A DNA stretch of 25,125 bases from PALSA-1355 sp041499515 (lineage in GTDB: Bacteria; Planctomycetota; Planctomycetia; Pirellulales; PALSA-1355). The stretch is taken from positions 1 to 25,125 of the forward strand of contig JBGQKM010000048.1 in NCBI GenBank assembly GCA_041499515.1. Reading direction: 5' to 3'. Position 1 is the stretch's first letter. The number at the start of each line of letters is the position of its first letter. Shown in pieces: positions 24,006-25,125 of the stretch. Under the pieces are notes generated by a model. The model was not told the DNA's origin, did not search any database, and worked only from the letters and a program-made list of their open reading frames with translations. Made by a program: the position numbers and the translations under genes.

Positions 24006-24275
24006 TCAGTCACCGACGTAGGGCAGCAAGGCCATGAAGCGCGCGCGTTTGACGGCCAGGGTGACGGCGTGCTGGCTGGCGGCGGTGCAGCCGCTCTTGC
24101 GGCGGCCGACGATCTTGCCCTGCCGGTTGGTGAGTTTCGTCAGCAGGTCAAGATCCTTGTAGTCGACGTACATCGGACGAGGTCGTTCGCCGTCGACAAA
24201 GATGGGATCTTTCTTTTTGGCCCGGATCTTGTTCTTGTTGGACCGTCGTTTAGGAGGTCCCTTGAACTTCTTCAT
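24006..24275 (-). CDS. rpsR: 30S ribosomal protein bS18
   Basis: This 89-residue basic protein is recognised as S18 by its core DYKDLDLLTKLTNRQGKIVG followed by RRKSGC and the AVKRARFMALLPY ending. It sits in the platform of the small subunit, next to S6 and S11. The N-terminal extension is rich in Lys and Arg, and the length is slightly above E. coli's 75. Usually rpsR lies with rpsF, ssb and rplI, but here it stands alone, with an RNA-binding protein gene upstream and a thioesterase gene downstream. It has its own terminator-like hairpin downstream. Confidence 0.95.
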   Translation of the reverse strand: MKKFKGPPKRRSNKNKIRAKKKDPIFVDGERPRPMYVDYKDLDLLTKLTNRQGKIVGRRKSGCTAASQHAVTLAVKRARFMALLPYVGD

Positions 24276-24456
24276 GAATCAAAACCTACGAGTGCGAAAG
24301 TATTTGAAACTAATATGACTCCGGCGGGGCGATAAAAGCAAGCCCCCCGAGGCGAAGCCGACCAACGGCACTGCAGTACCAATTTGCGAAAATCGCGAGG
24401 ATCGCCCGAACTAAGCCAGCAACCCTCGAGCGCGGCGCTGAAGTTGGTGTCCGCTT

Positions 24457-24795
24457 TCAATAGTCTCGGCCACCGCCGCTGCCGCCACCACCGCCACCAC
24501 GACCTCCACCATAACCCCCGCCGCCACCGCCACCCCCTTGACGCGGAGCACGCTCGCGCGCTTCGTTGACGGTGATGGCCCGGCCGTCCACCTCGGTCCC
24601 ATTGAGCGCCTCGATGGCCCGTTGGCACGCCTCGTCGGATTCCATCTCCACAAACCCAAACCCACGCGAGCGGCCCGTCTCGCGGTCGGCAATCACCTCC
24701 GAGGAACTGACGGTGCCATGCGCACTGAACAGAGTCTCCAGGGTGGCCGACGTGGTCGACCACGGGAGATTGCCGACGTAAATCTTCTTCGCCAT
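24457..24795 (-). CDS. RRM RNA-binding protein with glycine-rich tail
   Basis: The 112-residue protein has one RRM domain (about 4-82), with RNP2 IYVGNL at 5-10 and RNP1 SRGFGFVE at 43-50, and a tail of Gly and Arg (87-112) ending GGRDY. This is the architecture of the small cold-inducible Rbp proteins of cyanobacteria and of other bacterial RRM proteins. They bind single-stranded RNA and may act as RNA chaperones. The start at 24795 is chosen because RNP2 then falls at the usual place; the longer frame to 24900 is not conserved. The ribosome binding site AAAGGA lies about 8 bases upstream. It is read toward rpsR, with 181 bases between. Confidence 0.93.
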   Translation of the reverse strand: MAKKIYVGNLPWSTTSATLETLFSAHGTVSSSEVIADRETGRSRGFGFVEMESDEACQRAIEALNGTEVDGRAITVNEARERAPRQGGGGGGGGYGGGRGGGGGGSGGGRDY

Positions 24796-25125
24796 CACAA
24801 AGGTCCTTTGCGCTGCACGAGGCGAAAACTCAACGAACTGGAAAACATGACGCGGCAGCTTTCGCCCCCGCTTCGTCGCCGCGCCAGTAGACAATCGCAA
24901 ATCAGATTAGAACCGGTTTCAAAACTGCTCGGAGAAGGGGACAGTCCCATTTTGCTCCGAGGACTTCGCAAAATCGGGACAGTCCCCGCAGTTTCGGATC
25001 GTCCGCAACCGGCGACCCAGGCCGGGCTCGCCAGGATTACGCACACGGCGACAAAATAGCGACTTCGCATTCGTGGGCCCTCGACGGGTTCAGGCCGGGC
25101 GACAGGAAACATTCCCAGGCGGCGC
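24796..25125. other. Right-edge intergenic region with repeats and a doubtful lipoprotein-like frame
   Basis: Upstream of the RRM gene, this region holds the REP-like palindrome at 24937-24987 and a CCTGAACCCGTCGAGGGCCC-like word near 25076-25095 on the minus strand. A minus-strand frame starting about 25070 encodes a hydrophobic stretch ending WVAGC, which looks like a lipoprotein signal. The frame then runs through the palindrome to 24795 and has no conserved body. I do not call it as a gene. Confidence 0.4.
24937..24987. repeat. REP-like palindromic repeat
   Basis: GGGGACAGTCCC (24937-24948) plus ATTTTGC (24949-24955) is mirrored by GCAAAAT (24968-24974) and GGGACAGTCCCC (24976-24987), with one unpaired C and a 12-base loop. 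Each GGGACAGTCCC is itself nearly palindromic, so the whole is a nested hairpin. Elements with the GGGGACAGTCCC core are widespread intergenic repeats in several bacterial lineages, and I read this as one copy. Confidence 0.55.

Noticed and set aside
1..25125. CRISPR array, phage or transposon, toxin-antitoxin or restriction system
   Set aside because: No regularly spaced direct repeats, no transposase, integrase, nuclease or toxin-like product was recognised. The genes are metabolic, envelope, translation or RNA-related.

Overview
The window reads as ordinary chromosomal DNA of a high-GC bacterium, most probably a planctomycete of the Pirellula/Gemmata type. This is an inference from gene style: an FHA/coiled-coil membrane protein, a squalene-cyclase-like repeat protein joined to an FtsX-type ABC exporter, a Gfo/Idh oxidoreductase next to a TIM-barrel isomerase, and an rpsR gene standing alone. 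No rRNA, tRNA, CRISPR array, insertion sequence, integrase or phage gene was recognised. Coding density is high and genes sit in short same-strand groups, often 10-40 bases apart or overlapping.

Layout. 1-698 has no gene but holds two imperfect inverted repeats. 699-4202 is a minus-strand group, read as trpD, then a 32-codon gene with the bL37 ribosomal protein signature, a FabZ-like dehydratase, a rhomboid protease and trmB. 4372-5322 is a plus-strand nucleoside hydrolase. 5355-7222 holds, on the minus strand, an HtrA-type periplasmic protease and a DksA/TraR zinc-finger protein with an EF-hand-like tail. 7815-10292 is a large plus-strand FHA/coiled-coil/membrane protein. 10351-14755 holds a TIM-barrel sugar isomerase/epimerase diverging from a plus-strand operon of Gfo/Idh oxidoreductase, class III aminotransferase and cytidine-deaminase-fold nucleoside deaminase. 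14768-16630 is a queuosine-precursor island: queF on the minus strand, queC and queE overlapping on the plus strand.

From 16646 to 24795 everything is on the minus strand. A thioesterase leads a probable operon with a prenyltransferase/squalene-oxidase-repeat protein, an ABC ATPase and a 1130-residue FtsX/MacB-type permease. Downstream lie a 10-TM permease built from two closely similar 5-TM halves and a translationally coupled helical protein. Upstream lie rpsR and an RRM glycine-rich RNA-binding protein. The right edge carries a REP-like palindrome.

No defence or mobile system was found. The items most worth a second look are the bL37-like microgene, the repeat protein that has lost two of the three zinc ligands of protein prenyltransferases and sits in an exporter operon, the uncharacterised oxidoreductase-aminotransferase-deaminase operon, the EF-hand-tailed DksA-like protein, and the nucleoside hydrolase with Asn at its usual catalytic His position. 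All similarity statements come from reading motifs by eye and from memory of the families; no database search was run.
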